From Arenibacter sp. P308M17 (GTDB lineage Bacteria; Bacteroidota; Bacteroidia; Flavobacteriales; Flavobacteriaceae): a stretch of DNA of 64,000 bases. The stretch is from positions 310,001 to 374,000 of the forward strand of contig NZ_QVON01000005.1 in the NCBI RefSeq assembly GCF_003426735.1. Reading direction: 5' to 3'. Positions 9,784 through 21,382 of the stretch are shown in pieces (position 1 is the stretch's first letter; the number at the start of each line of letters is the position of its first letter). The notes below the pieces were generated by a model. That model saw only the letters and a list, made by a program, of their open reading frames with translations. It searched no databases and was not told where the DNA came from. The translations under genes and the position numbers were made by a program.

Positions 9784-10464
9784 ATGCCGAAAGCAAAAAA
9801 GCAACATATCGTCAAGATTTTGGAGGCCCATTATATTACCCATGATGTGAAACGTTTTGTGGTGGAAAGACCTGTAGGTTACGATTTTATTCCTGGACAG
9901 GCTACGGAGGTTTCCATTAATCTTCCCGAATGGAAGGACAAATCAAGGCCATTTACATTTACTTCCATAAGGGAACATGGTTTTTTGGAATTCATGATCA
10001 AGATCTATAATGATCATGAAGGGGTGACCAATATGTTGGGTCGCACCCATGCCGGGGCGGAACTGATTCTCCACGATGTTTTCGGGGCCATTCAATTTAA
10101 GGGGCCAGGAATCTTTATAGCAGGTGGGGCCGGAATTACCCCATTTATTTCCATTTTTAGACATCTTTATACCCATAAGAACCTACATGGCAATAAATTG
10201 ATCTATTCCAACAAAACCTCTGAAGACGTTATTATGGAGGAGGAATTGCAAACCATGCTCAATGGTAATTTTATAAAAGTATTTACCCGCCAGAATGTAG
10301 TAGGATTTAGGGGGAATAGGATAGATCGTAAATTTCTTATCGAAAATATAGCCGATTTTGGTCAGAACTTCTATTTGTGCGGACCCAAAAGGTTTGTAAG
10401 CAATATAACCGATCTCTTATTAAGTCTTGGTGCCTCGGCCGAAACGGTCATAATTGAAAGTTAG
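9784..10464 (+). CDS. Small FAD/NAD(P)H oxidoreductase of the ferredoxin-NADP reductase family
   Basis: A 226-aa flavoprotein without an iron-sulfur domain. FAD-binding barrel: PGQATEVSINLP followed by RPFTFTSI (the RxxT/S flavin motif). NAD(P)-binding half: IFIAGGAGITPFISIF and FYLCGPKRF. It probably passes electrons from NAD(P)H to a flavodoxin, ferredoxin or small acceptor. The frame is open from an ATG at 9757, but the nine extra residues are not like the family, so the ATG at 9784 (MPKAKKQHIVKILE) is chosen. No partner gene is adjacent. Confidence 0.85.
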   Translation: MPKAKKQHIVKILEAHYITHDVKRFVVERPVGYDFIPGQATEVSINLPEWKDKSRPFTFTSIREHGFLEFMIKIYNDHEGVTNMLGRTHAGAELILHDVFGAIQFKGPGIFIAGGAGITPFISIFRHLYTHKNLHGNKLIYSNKTSEDVIMEEELQTMLNGNFIKVFTRQNVVGFRGNRIDRKFLIENIADFGQNFYLCGPKRFVSNITDLLLSLGASAETVIIES

Positions 10465-10643
10465 ACCAAAAATAATTTTGGGAAATAGGTACGAACAGGT
10501 CACAGGAGAATGGATGAAGCTGCCCTCCTTTGGAGGTATCGGTGGCGGACATGTAACATGATGGGCCACAGCGGATATCATACTTTCCTAATAGCGTTGG
10601 GGTTTTGATCCAAAGAGTTTTATTTAGGTAGGTTGAAAAATAA

Positions 10644-10657
10644 TTTAAACGTTTAAA
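10644..10657. promoter_or_regulatory. Perfect 14-bp palindrome TTTAAACGTTTAAA upstream of phospholipase gene
   Basis: A perfect palindrome with a central CG, 57 bp before the phospholipase C start. LacI/GalR-type operators often have an AAACGTTT-like core, so this may be an operator. AT-rich sequence makes short palindromes more likely by chance, and no LacI-family gene is in the window. Confidence 0.35.
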
Positions 10658-10713
10658 AAGCTATATTTAATTACTCTTTTTATATTGCATATAACTTAAA
10701 CCTAGATTATCTT

Positions 10714-13260
10714 ATGGATACCAGAAGGGATTTTTTAAAGAAGGCAGGTATGTTGGCCGGCGGAATGGGGCTAACTGCGAGTCTTCCACCCTCCATTCAA
10801 CGCGCTTTGGAGATCGACCCAGAAAATGGGACTTCTTTTTATGACGCCGAACATGTAGTTTTTCTAATGCAGGAAAACCGCTCCTTTGATCACTGTTTTG
10901 GGACATTGCAGGGTGTTAGAGGGTATAATGATCCCAGGGCCATTGCATTGCCCAATAAGATTCCCGTGTGGCTTCAGAGTAATAAGGAAGGGGAAACCTA
11001 TGTGCCTTTCCGTTTAAATATCAAGGATACGCAGGCCACCTGGATGGGCGGCTTGCCACATTCATGGGAAAACCAGGTAGATGCCCGCAACAACGGCAAA
11101 TATGATCAGTGGCTCGTGGCCAAGAAGGCCGATGAGGAATATGGCAATATGCCGCTTACCATGGGCCATTATACCCGTGAAGACCTACCGTTCTATTATG
11201 CCCTGGCCGATGCCTTTACCGTTTTTGATCAGCATTTTTGCTCTGCCCTTACAGGAACTACGACCAACAGAAATTATTTTTGGACGGGGAAATCCTTCGA
11301 CACCCAGGGCAATAGACCATGTGTTAGAAATTCGGAGGTGAGCTATAATAGCGAGGCCAATTGGAAAACTTTTCCGGAAAGATTGGAGGAAAATGGTATT
11401 TCGTGGCGCGTCTACCAGAACGAGATCAGTTTGCCCACCGGTGTGGAAGATGAATCCTTGCTGGCCAATTTTACGGATAATAACCTAGAGTGGTTCTCTC
11501 AGTACCATGTTCGATATAGTTCCGGTTTTCAAAAATATATACATGGGAGACTGGAGGTATTGCCTTCGGAAATTGAGGCTTTGGAAAAGGAATTGGACAA
11601 ACAGCCGGAAGAAGGGGAAGTGGAACTTAAAAAGGAACTGGAAAAGAAAAGACAGCAACTGGAACAAATTAAAGAGGTTCTTAATACTTGGAATCCCGAT
11701 AATTTTGAAAAGCTTTCGGAATTCCAAAAAAAGCTTCATAATAAAGCTTTTACCACCAATATGGGAGACCCTGATTATCACAGGGTAGAGGAGTTTAGTT
11801 ATGACGACAACGGAGTTCAACGTACCATAAAAGTGCCCAAAGGCGATATACTCCACCAATTTAGGCAAGATGTGGACCAGGGCAAATTGCCTACCGTTTC
11901 CTGGTTGGCAGCGCCGCAGAAATTTTCAGATCACCCGAGTGCCCCATGGTACGGGGCATGGTATGTCTCTGAAGTATTGGACATCCTCACCAAGAATCCA
12001 GAGGTATGGAAAAAAACCATATTTGTGCTTACCTATGACGAGAACGATGGCTATTTTGATCATATTCCCCCTTTTGTAGCCCCAAACCCTAAGGATACCA
12101 AGAACTTTACCAAAGGGTTGGACACCTCTGAGGAGTATGCCAGCTTGGAACAGGAGATGGCAAAAAAAGGTATGGATCCAGAGGACCCTAGGGAAAGCCC
12201 AATGGGATTGGGGTATAGGGTGCCAATGGTGGTAGCCTCACCTTGGAGTAAAGGCGGATGGGTCAATTCCGAGGTGTGCGATATCACCTCTACAATAATG
12301 TTCATGGAAGAGTTGATCAAGAAAAAAACGGACAAGGTAGTTAAGGAAACCAATATAAGTAGTTGGCGCAGGGCCATCAGTGGCAATTTAACCTCTGCTT
12401 TTAGGCCGTATAATGGGGAACAATACAATATGCCCCAAACCATAGAGCGCAATCATTTTATGCAGGAGGTCTACAATGCCAGTTTCAAGGAATTGCCCAA
12501 AGATTTTAAACCCCTAAGCACTAATGATATAGCCAATGCCGAGAAAAATCTCTATAAAACCTCCTTTATGCCTCATCAGGAACCCGGTATTAGGGATTCC
12601 TGTGCTTTGCCCTACGAGTTATACGTAGACGGACAAGTGGTTGTGGACAAGAACTTGTTTCGTATTCAGTTTACCGCTGCCGATACTTTTTTTGGTGAAT
12701 CGGCCAAGGGAGCACCATTTAATGTTTATGCCCCTGGAAACTATAAGCAGGAAATGCCAGATGGAAGTGTAGATTACTTAGCTGTCCAAACATGGCCTTT
12801 TGCTGTGGGGAGGGGGCACAGTCTGGATTATGAATGGCCTTTGGATGATTTTGAGGATGAAGGATATCATTTACGGGTATATGGGCCTAACGGTTTTTAT
12901 AGGGAATTTATGGGCAAGGCCACCGATCCCGAACTACAAATAAAATGCGGTTATCAAAAAAAGAGGGGATTTATAAAAAAATTATCGGGCAATATTGAGA
13001 TCCAAATTGCCAATACCTCCAAGAAAAGTGATATGGATATTACGGTGGTAGACCATGCCTATGGTAATCCTGAACAAAAAATTCGGATCAAAAAAGGCGC
13101 GGTAGAGCGTATTGTGGTCAGTAGTGCCAAAAGTTACGGGTGGTACGATTTTTCTTTGCAGCTCCCCACTAATTCTAGTTTTGTAAGGCGATATGCAGGG
13201 AGGGTCGAGACCGGGGAAGCGTCCAAGAGCGATCCTTTTATGGGTAGGGTGGTTTCGTAG
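10714..13260 (+). CDS. Phosphocholine-type phospholipase C, Tat-exported
   Basis: An 848-aa phosphoesterase that should cleave phosphocholine or related head groups from phospholipids. The N-terminus has a Tat signal (RRDFLKKAGML at residues 4-14). The catalytic domain starts with FLMQENRSFDHCFGTLQGVR, the hallmark of this family, and runs to about 565. The C-terminal part (about 640-840) fits the two small beta domains found in bacterial phospholipase C. Residues about 285-335 are a highly charged coiled coil (repeated EKELDKQ- and KKELEKKRQQ-type heptads) inserted in the catalytic domain. A palindrome sits upstream and a shared terminator separates it from the convergent katG. Confidence 0.9.
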   Translation: MDTRRDFLKKAGMLAGGMGLTASLPPSIQRALEIDPENGTSFYDAEHVVFLMQENRSFDHCFGTLQGVRGYNDPRAIALPNKIPVWLQSNKEGETYVPFRLNIKDTQATWMGGLPHSWENQVDARNNGKYDQWLVAKKADEEYGNMPLTMGHYTREDLPFYYALADAFTVFDQHFCSALTGTTTNRNYFWTGKSFDTQGNRPCVRNSEVSYNSEANWKTFPERLEENGISWRVYQNEISLPTGVEDESLLANFTDNNLEWFSQYHVRYSSGFQKYIHGRLEVLPSEIEALEKELDKQPEEGEVELKKELEKKRQQLEQIKEVLNTWNPDNFEKLSEFQKKLHNKAFTTNMGDPDYHRVEEFSYDDNGVQRTIKVPKGDILHQFRQDVDQGKLPTVSWLAAPQKFSDHPSAPWYGAWYVSEVLDILTKNPEVWKKTIFVLTYDENDGYFDHIPPFVAPNPKDTKNFTKGLDTSEEYASLEQEMAKKGMDPEDPRESPMGLGYRVPMVVASPWSKGGWVNSEVCDITSTIMFMEELIKKKTDKVVKETNISSWRRAISGNLTSAFRPYNGEQYNMPQTIERNHFMQEVYNASFKELPKDFKPLSTNDIANAEKNLYKTSFMPHQEPGIRDSCALPYELYVDGQVVVDKNLFRIQFTAADTFFGESAKGAPFNVYAPGNYKQEMPDGSVDYLAVQTWPFAVGRGHSLDYEWPLDDFEDEGYHLRVYGPNGFYREFMGKATDPELQIKCGYQKKRGFIKKLSGNIEIQIANTSKKSDMDITVVDHAYGNPEQKIRIKKGAVERIVVSSAKSYGWYDFSLQLPTNSSFVRRYAGRVETGEASKSDPFMGRVVS

Positions 13261-13295
13261 TACATCAATGATCTGCAATTAAGGTTTTAGAAAGA

Positions 13296-13330
13296 AAAAA
13301 CCCACCCTGAACTTCAAGGTGGGTTTTTTT
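13296..13330. terminator. Bidirectional intrinsic terminator between phospholipase C and katG
   Basis: An A-run, the stem CCCACCCT / AGGTGGG and a T-run form a hairpin usable from both sides, placed between two convergent genes. Confidence 0.85.
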
Positions 13331-13340
13331 AATGAATTAC

Positions 13341-13367
13341 ACTAAGTACACTAAGTACACTAAGTAC
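13341..13367. repeat. Three tandem copies of ACTAAGTAC
   Basis: Three exact 9-bp units next to the end of katG, followed by one degenerate unit. Copy number may vary between strains through slippage. Confidence 0.8.
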
Positions 13368-13374
13368 ACAAAGC

Positions 13375-15985
<2,611 letters not shown>

Positions 15986-16981
15986 ATGCGGATTTTTTTG
16001 TTATATTTTCTAATAGTGTTTGTTTATGGGAGCGCTCTATATGGGCAGCAAACATACATACAGGGTGTTAAGGACAGGTATCCGGTAGATTTAAACCGTA
16101 TTTGGTTGTCCCATGAACATATTTTGGTCGATTTTATAGGGGCCAATAGTATTCAACCCAATATTTGGGACCACGATGCGGTAATTACGGAAGTGATACC
16201 TTATCTGGAAGAACTAAGGGCCTATAAGGTAGATTATTTTGTGGATGCTACTCCGGCTTATTTGGGACGGGATGTTTTGCTACTTGAAAAAATAGCCAAG
16301 AGAACAGGGCTCATGATAGTGACGAATACCGGACTCTACGGAGCGCGGAATAATAAATTCCTTCCGAAGTATGTTCAAAATACATCCGCGGAAGATCTGG
16401 CGCAAAAGTGGATTTCCGAATTTGAAGATGGCATAGACGGTACCGATATTAAGCCAGGTTTTATAAAGATCGGGATAGATACGGCCGATCCGTTGGACTC
16501 CTTACAACAAAAGCTGGTAAAGGCGGCTGCCCTTACCAATTTAAAAACCGGCTTAACCATAGCTTCCCATACAGGAAAGGCTGTGGGACTTTGGCCCCAG
16601 CTGAGGATTCTGAAGGAAGCAGGCGTATCCCCAACCTCCTTTATATGGGTGCATGCCCAGGCCGAAGAGGATAATAATGCCTACCTAAAGGCAGCTGCCA
16701 TGGGGTGTTGGATAAGTTTGGACGGATTAGGTTGGGATTTGGAAAAGCACCTTATGAAATTAGTTTTTGCCAAAGAAAGTGGTATTTTGGATCATATTCT
16801 CATTTCCCATGATGCCGGTTGGTACGATCCCCAAAAGAAACTGCAGACTATTACCCCCTATACCGATATTTTTACGAAACTCCTTCCGCAACTTAAGGCC
16901 AAAGGCTTTACGGACGGGGAGATAACATTATTGTTATCCGTTAATCCGGCAAAGGCTTTTGGTCTGGAAATAAAGGATTAG
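15986..16981 (+). CDS. Phosphotriesterase-family (PHP-like) metal-dependent hydrolase, exported
   Basis: A 331-aa protein with a signal peptide (cut near LYGQQ, residue 21) and an amidohydrolase-type TIM barrel. All metal and catalytic positions of the phosphotriesterase family are present: His43-x-His45 (LSHEHILVDF), Lys161 to be carboxylated (GFIKIGID), His195 (ASHTGKA), His223 (IWVHAQAEED) and Asp276 (SHDAGWYDP). Family members hydrolyse lactones, phosphoesters or phosphotriesters, so the natural substrate stays open. Export is unusual compared with the cytoplasmic E. coli Php. Confidence 0.88.
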   Translation: MRIFLLYFLIVFVYGSALYGQQTYIQGVKDRYPVDLNRIWLSHEHILVDFIGANSIQPNIWDHDAVITEVIPYLEELRAYKVDYFVDATPAYLGRDVLLLEKIAKRTGLMIVTNTGLYGARNNKFLPKYVQNTSAEDLAQKWISEFEDGIDGTDIKPGFIKIGIDTADPLDSLQQKLVKAAALTNLKTGLTIASHTGKAVGLWPQLRILKEAGVSPTSFIWVHAQAEEDNNAYLKAAAMGCWISLDGLGWDLEKHLMKLVFAKESGILDHILISHDAGWYDPQKKLQTITPYTDIFTKLLPQLKAKGFTDGEITLLLSVNPAKAFGLEIKD

Positions 16982-17024
16982 ACAATATACAATCTCCAAT
17001 TTTCCCATATTTCACCTCTCCGAT

Positions 17025-17039
17025 TTAGTGTCCTGTAAA
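17025..17039 (+). repeat. Isolated end of the TAGTGTCCTGT repeat family
   Basis: TTAGTGTCCTGTAAA matches the end of the MITE-like family seen at 25.3, 40.9 and 49.7 kb. No matching opposite end was found nearby, so this may be a remnant or chance. Confidence 0.4.
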
Positions 17040-17221
17040 CCCCTACTTTATAATCTGATAGTCCACTGTAACTGCAAGTTTATTGAAAACTTGGATGGGT
17101 ATATTTTAAGAGTTTCGATCTGTGGAAAAATATGCCATGGACAAGTTTGAAGTTTTCTTATCTTAGAACTATCATTATCATGAATGTCGTAGTTTCAATG
17201 CAGACACCTAAAAAATATTCA

Positions 17222-18067
17222 ATGCGTTTAAAATTTTTAATTGTCCCAATAATGGGTATTTTGTTCAGTTTCCAAATGGGTAATTCCCAAGAAGAAATTC
17301 TTTATAAGGAGGTGGATACTACCCGGTTGTTTTTGGAAGTCCATTATCCATCTTATATGGAGTCTTCAAAAAAATATCCGGCCATGGTCTTCTTTTTTGG
17401 TGGCGGTTGGGTTGGAGGCAAAAGGTCCCAATTCTTAAATCAGGCCAAATATTTTGCCAAAAGGGGAGTGGTTTGTTTTTTGGCCGACTACCGTACCTCA
17501 AAAATAAATGGAACAACTCCGTTCGAAGCGGTCAAGGATGCTAAATCGGCCATCCGATTTATTAGAAAGAATGCGGACAAATTTAATATAGACGGTACCA
17601 GGTTAATCGCTTCGGGAGGATCTGCAGGTGGACATCTAGCTGCCGCAACTGCTTTAATTGAAGGGTACAATGACCCGGCCGATGATCTGGCCATAGATTG
17701 TATCCCTAATGCCTTGGTGCTCTTTAACCCGGTATTGGATAATGGTCCCGGTGGTTATGGCTATGAAAGGATAGGGGCGGCTTACAAAGATTTTTCACCT
17801 CTACATAATATTAAGAAATCGGCTCCCCCAACTATCGTTTTCCTAGGTACCACAGACCATTTGATTCCAGTGGTGACGGTCCAGTATTTTAAAATGGTCA
17901 TGGAAAAAGTGGAAAGCAGGTGCGACCTTAAATTGTATGAAGGGGAGGGGCATGGTTTTTTTAATTATGCCCATCATAAAGCCTACAAGAGTACTGTAGG
18001 GGAAGCAGATCAGTTTCTGGTGTCACTGGGATATTTAAGTAGGGAGCCAATAGTAAACATTGATTGA
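17222..18067 (+). CDS. Secreted alpha/beta-hydrolase esterase (BD-FAE / acetyl-esterase like)
   Basis: An alpha/beta hydrolase with an oxyanion motif FFFGGGWVGG, nucleophile Ser in SGGSAGGHLAA, acid in GTTDHLIPV and His in GEGHGFFNY, all in family order. The frame is open from 17132. The ATG at 17222 gives a compact signal peptide (MRLKFLIVPIMGILFSFQ) and is preferred, though ATGs at 17180 and 17201 are possible. Relatives remove acetyl or feruloyl groups from polysaccharides, or hydrolyse short esters. It is followed 67 bp later by the SMR gene. Confidence 0.85.
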   Translation: MRLKFLIVPIMGILFSFQMGNSQEEILYKEVDTTRLFLEVHYPSYMESSKKYPAMVFFFGGGWVGGKRSQFLNQAKYFAKRGVVCFLADYRTSKINGTTPFEAVKDAKSAIRFIRKNADKFNIDGTRLIASGGSAGGHLAAATALIEGYNDPADDLAIDCIPNALVLFNPVLDNGPGGYGYERIGAAYKDFSPLHNIKKSAPPTIVFLGTTDHLIPVVTVQYFKMVMEKVESRCDLKLYEGEGHGFFNYAHHKAYKSTVGEADQFLVSLGYLSREPIVNID

Positions 18068-18134
18068 TAAAGTTTTGGGGACAGGAGAGCTGTCCGTAAA
18101 TATTGTTTTAAACAATAAGATTAAATGACATTTT

Positions 18135-18461
18135 ATGAATTGGATTTATCTAATTATAGCAGGACTGTTTGAAGTAGCCTTTGCGGCCTGTCTTGGTAAG
18201 GCAAAAGAGGCTACAGGAGCGGAGGCAACATATTGGTATATTGGTTTTTTACTGTGTTTGGCCATAAGTATGTTGCTGTTGGTGAGGGCAACAAGGGAGT
18301 TGCCTATTGGTACTGCTTATGCCGTATGGACGGGAATAGGAGCGGTTGGTACTGTATTGGTGGGTATTCTGGTGTTTAAGGAACCTGCCACCTTTTGGAG
18401 GATGTTCTTTATTACCACCCTAATAGGCTCCATTATCGGACTCAAGTTTGTGTCCAATTAA
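18135..18461 (+). CDS. SMR-family transporter, Gdx/SugE-like
   Basis: A 108-aa protein with four membrane helices. The essential Glu is in AGLFEVAFA of helix 1. Helix 3 reads LPIGTAYAVWTGIGAVGTVL, which matches SugE/Gdx (guanidinium/H+ exchangers) more closely than EmrE-type drug exporters. The gene is therefore more likely a guanidinium exporter than a multidrug pump. Gdx works as a homodimer, and no second SMR gene is adjacent. A short hairpin (GACAG/CTGTC) lies upstream, but I do not see a guanidine riboswitch. Confidence 0.88.
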   Translation: MNWIYLIIAGLFEVAFAACLGKAKEATGAEATYWYIGFLLCLAISMLLLVRATRELPIGTAYAVWTGIGAVGTVLVGILVFKEPATFWRMFFITTLIGSIIGLKFVSN

Positions 18462-18527
18462 TTTCTGGTGTATTCCTTAAAATAAAACTACTTACTGTAT
18501 GGACCAACGACGTTATTTGCTTCTAAA

Positions 18528-18866
18528 ATGCACCCAGGGAGTCGGCTTATAATAATTAAATGGGTACATACCTTGATCTGGCTATTTTTTGTAGTTATAA
18601 TTTTCTATATTCTGTATTCAGGAATTTTTAATAAGGTCAATAGGTGTACTTGGATCGGCATTGGGCTGATCGTTGGGGAAGGTATTGTTCTTTTGGTATT
18701 TAAAATGTTCTGCCCCCTGACCATTATGGCAAGGAAATATTCGGATTCGGAAAAGGATAATTTTGACATTTTTCTTCCCAATTGGTTGGCGAAATATAAT
18801 AAGTTGATTTTTACCACCCTCTATATTATTGGGTTGATCATAGTATTGATAAGAACTTTATTTTAA
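18528..18866 (+). CDS. Small integral membrane protein, unknown function
   Basis: A 112-aa protein with three to four predicted membrane helices at about 7-28, 39-58 and 90-110. The central loop has a conserved-looking CPLTIMARKYS followed by a charged segment. The CPLT loop and size recall DUF2784-type proteins, but this is a weak comparison. Its stop codon overlaps an inverted repeat that probably ends transcription. It follows the SMR gene by 66 bp and may be co-transcribed with it. Confidence 0.65.
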   Translation: MHPGSRLIIIKWVHTLIWLFFVVIIFYILYSGIFNKVNRCTWIGIGLIVGEGIVLLVFKMFCPLTIMARKYSDSEKDNFDIFLPNWLAKYNKLIFTTLYIIGLIIVLIRTLF

Positions 18867-18904
18867 GACCATTTCCTTTTGGAATGTGTATAATGGTCTT
18901 AAAA
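18861..18904 (+). terminator. Inverted repeat TTTTAAGACCATT / AATGGTCTTAAAA
   Basis: Perfect 13-bp arms overlap the stop codon of the membrane-protein gene. There is no long T-run after the stem apart from bases inside it, so terminator strength is uncertain. Confidence 0.55.
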
Positions 18905-19008
18905 TACGACATCAAAAGATAAAAAATACCTTTTCATAAAAGTACCGCATACGGTTATGATTGATAAAAACTAAGAGTGATTGCCAAAAACGTACAAATC
19001 GAACACAA

Positions 19009-19947
19009 ATGATGAATAACAAATTTTCTTCAATGCTTTACTTCTTTTTGATTTTGTCACTGTTTTATGGCAATGCCCAGAATACTTTTAAAATTCCCCA
19101 GGATGTTGAGCGGATACTTTTTTTAGGGAATAGTATTACTTACTCGGGGCAGTACGTGTCTTATGTTGATGCCTACCTAACTTTGCAATATCCGGATCGG
19201 GATTTTGAAATTATTAATGTTGGATTGCCCAGTGAAACGGTATCGGGACTCTCGGAACCGGATCATGCAGGAGGTAAATTTCCGCGTCCGGATCTTCATG
19301 AGCGTTTGGAACGTATTATGTCACAGGTCCGACCGGATCTGGTATTGGCCTGCTATGGCATGAACGATGGCATTTATTTACCGTTTGATGAAGGGCGTTT
19401 TCAAAAATATAAGAAGGGAATCCATTGGTTGAACAACCAAATCTTGGAGTCCGGAGCATCCATAATACATATAACCCCTCCCATTTTTGATAGTCGTAAG
19501 GGGGAAGCTTATGCCAACGTATTGGATATTTACTCAGATTGGCTTATTAGTAACAGGTATACCAACAATTGGAAGGTAATAGACCTGCATTGGCCCATGA
19601 AAAAATACCTTGAGGACAGGCGTTTGGAGGATGATGGTTTCGTTTTGGCCAAGGACGGCGTGCATCCTAATGATATGGGACATTGGATTATGGCACAGCA
19701 GCTGCTCCTATATCTTGGTGAAACGGAAGTATCCAAGATCAATAGTGTTGGGGAAATGGTTTCCCGATTTAGCCATGGAGAAGCAATATGGAAGCTTGTA
19801 GAGGAGCGGCAAAAAATGATGAAAGATGCATGGCTCACATCAATCGGTCACGAAAGGCCAGGTATGAATGAAGGATTTTCTATGAGCGAAGCAATGCGCA
19901 AGAAAGATATTATGGATAGGGAAATACGAAGTTTGCTCACTAATTGA
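19009..19947 (+). CDS. Secreted SGNH/GDSL-type hydrolase
   Basis: A 312-aa exported esterase-type protein. Block I has the nucleophile Ser42 in FLGNSITYSG, a Gly lies in NVGLPSETVSG, Asn in CYGMNDGIY and the Asp/His pair in DGVHPNDMGHW, so the catalytic set is complete. The frame is open from a TTG at 18961. The ATG at 19009 (or 19012) gives a normal signal peptide ending NAQN and is preferred. Related proteins deacetylate carbohydrates, which suits the sugar locus that follows on the other strand. Confidence 0.85.
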   Translation: MMNNKFSSMLYFFLILSLFYGNAQNTFKIPQDVERILFLGNSITYSGQYVSYVDAYLTLQYPDRDFEIINVGLPSETVSGLSEPDHAGGKFPRPDLHERLERIMSQVRPDLVLACYGMNDGIYLPFDEGRFQKYKKGIHWLNNQILESGASIIHITPPIFDSRKGEAYANVLDIYSDWLISNRYTNNWKVIDLHWPMKKYLEDRRLEDDGFVLAKDGVHPNDMGHWIMAQQLLLYLGETEVSKINSVGEMVSRFSHGEAIWKLVEERQKMMKDAWLTSIGHERPGMNEGFSMSEAMRKKDIMDREIRSLLTN

Positions 19948-20017
19948 GATAGGGACCTGTCTGCCTTAGGGAAGTGGATTGGGACAGTATTAGGGGCATA
20001 GCGAAAACGTTTACAAT

Positions 20018-20047
20018 AAAAAAGCCAATAGAATTAGATCTATTGGC
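20018..20047 (-). terminator. Terminator for the leftward ThuA transcript
   Basis: Read on the minus strand, the stem GCCAATAG / CTATTGGC is followed directly by TTTTTTATT. It lies downstream of the ThuA gene that ends at 20220. Confidence 0.75.
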
Positions 20048-20084
20048 CTGTTAAAATTTGCCTGGTTAATTAGGTAATATTTTA

Positions 20085-20210
20085 GTACATGACAAAAAAT
20101 AATTTTTCGTCATCGCGAGGTACGAAGCGATCTGTTGCCCATTGGGTAGATTGCTTCACTTTGTTCGCAATGACGCATTTTTTATGCTCTAATCGTTTTT
20201 TGTCATGTAC
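20085..20210. repeat. Nested palindromic element with TACATGACAAAAAA ends
   Basis: Outer arms GTACATGACAAAAAA (20085-20099) and its exact complement (20196-20210) enclose a second inverted repeat (20108-20175) of the kind CGTCATCGCGAGG ... TTCGCAATGACG. The inner motif resembles a palindrome seen in many bacterial genomes. The outer arm recurs at 29011. It lies between convergent genes. Confidence 0.85.
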
Positions 20211-20219
20211 AGTTAGGTA

Positions 20220-21341
20220 TTATTTAAAGTCGGATACTTTTAATTGTTTTTCCTCCCAGTATTCGTCCTTTCTAAATTCGTAGGTGGTAGGACTGTAGGT
20301 ACCGACCAATTCTACGTTGGTCTTGGCGGGTACCGGTAGATCCAGCGTCCAATATACGGCATTGACCACTAATCTTCGTGTTCCTTCAATAGTGAAATCT
20401 ATGGCTGAAAATGCCGTGGATGTAAAGGCCTTTCCCTGTTTTCCTCCCGGAATTTGATAGGTTCTTGTCCATGCAACAGGCATAAGGGGTGCACTTACAT
20501 CTTTTCCGGCGTCGTTGGTTTTGGCAACTTCATCATCGGTGGGACGCATACCATAAAAGAGATCATTTTCGTCATATTCGCCTTTTCTGTTCATTACCTT
20601 CCCGTAAATTATTGGCTGGGAATCCCCGGACATGGGCAGGCGAACCTCATAGACATCGGCAGAGGCCCAAACATCCCCGTCCGCAATACTATTTGTAATT
20701 CCCGTAGTTTTTCCCGCATCGGTCACAAAACCTTTGGTACTTTGATGTCTGTGGTGCCCGTGATGGCTCACCCAATTTTCACCTAGAACAAGTTTTCCAA
20801 ACCCGCCTTCCCATTCCTTCATTTCCCCATTATAGGAGTTTCCGTAATGTTTGTAACTGGATACGTCCCCATCGTTAAAGTTGAACGCATGGGTAGCCGT
20901 TCTAAGCCCAATTACTGGCTTACCTTGCAAAAGGTAATCATCTATATGTTTCATTTGGTCGTCCGGCAAAGCCCTGAACCTAGTGGCAATAATCATAAGG
21001 TCGGCGTTGTCCAGGGCTTCCAGGCCCGGGATGTTTTTGCCATAATTGGCGTCTATCACACCCGGGTGGGCCGGGTTTTGGGCAAACAGTACCGTACACT
21101 TAAAACCATGGTGCTCGGAGAGGATTTTTGCCAACTGGGGCATGGACTCTTCGGAGCGGTATTCTTCGTCCCCTGAAATCAGCACTATATGTTTTGCGTT
21201 CTTTTCACCACCTTCAAAAGTAAGCCATTGCTCTGGCGTTTCGGTGGTTACCACGGTTGCCGTTTCAGTAGTTTTGGCCTCTTTTTGCTCTTTACAGGCG
21301 AACATAAAAAGGCAAATAAGGATGGGTAATAGATTTTTCAT
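20220..21341 (-). CDS. ThuA-domain lipoprotein (left arm)
   Basis: A 373-aa lipoprotein (lipobox MFAC, Cys16) with a ThuA-like domain of glutamine-amidotransferase fold: HIVLISGDEEYRSEESMP starts the domain and VIGLRTATHAF marks the nucleophile-elbow region, with Thr/His rather than Cys. ThuA of Sinorhizobium acts with the oxidoreductase ThuB in trehalose use, where ThuB makes 3-keto sugars. It is paralogous to the protein at 25434-26627. As the last gene of the leftward arm, after an epimerase and an MFS transporter, it probably acts on a sugar at the cell surface or in the periplasm. Confidence 0.88.
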   Translation of the reverse strand: MKNLLPILICLFMFACKEQKEAKTTETATVVTTETPEQWLTFEGGEKNAKHIVLISGDEEYRSEESMPQLAKILSEHHGFKCTVLFAQNPAHPGVIDANYGKNIPGLEALDNADLMIIATRFRALPDDQMKHIDDYLLQGKPVIGLRTATHAFNFNDGDVSSYKHYGNSYNGEMKEWEGGFGKLVLGENWVSHHGHHRHQSTKGFVTDAGKTTGITNSIADGDVWASADVYEVRLPMSGDSQPIIYGKVMNRKGEYDENDLFYGMRPTDDEVAKTNDAGKDVSAPLMPVAWTRTYQIPGGKQGKAFTSTAFSAIDFTIEGTRRLVVNAVYWTLDLPVPAKTNVELVGTYSPTTYEFRKDEYWEEKQLKVSDFK

Positions 21342-21382
21342 AAATAGTTATATTTAATTCATATACGGACGTAAGGAACCGG

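Noticed and set aside
13341..13367. Three spaced direct repeats considered as a CRISPR start
   Set aside because: The 9-bp units are directly adjacent with no spacers.
18062..18134. Possible guanidine riboswitch before the Gdx/SugE-like gene
   Set aside because: Only a short GACAG/CTGTC hairpin is present; I do not see the conserved loops of the known guanidine riboswitch classes, and 73 bp is short.
20089..20283. Short open frame across the palindromic element
   Set aside because: It is formed by the repeat sequence and runs into the end of the ThuA gene on the other strand.
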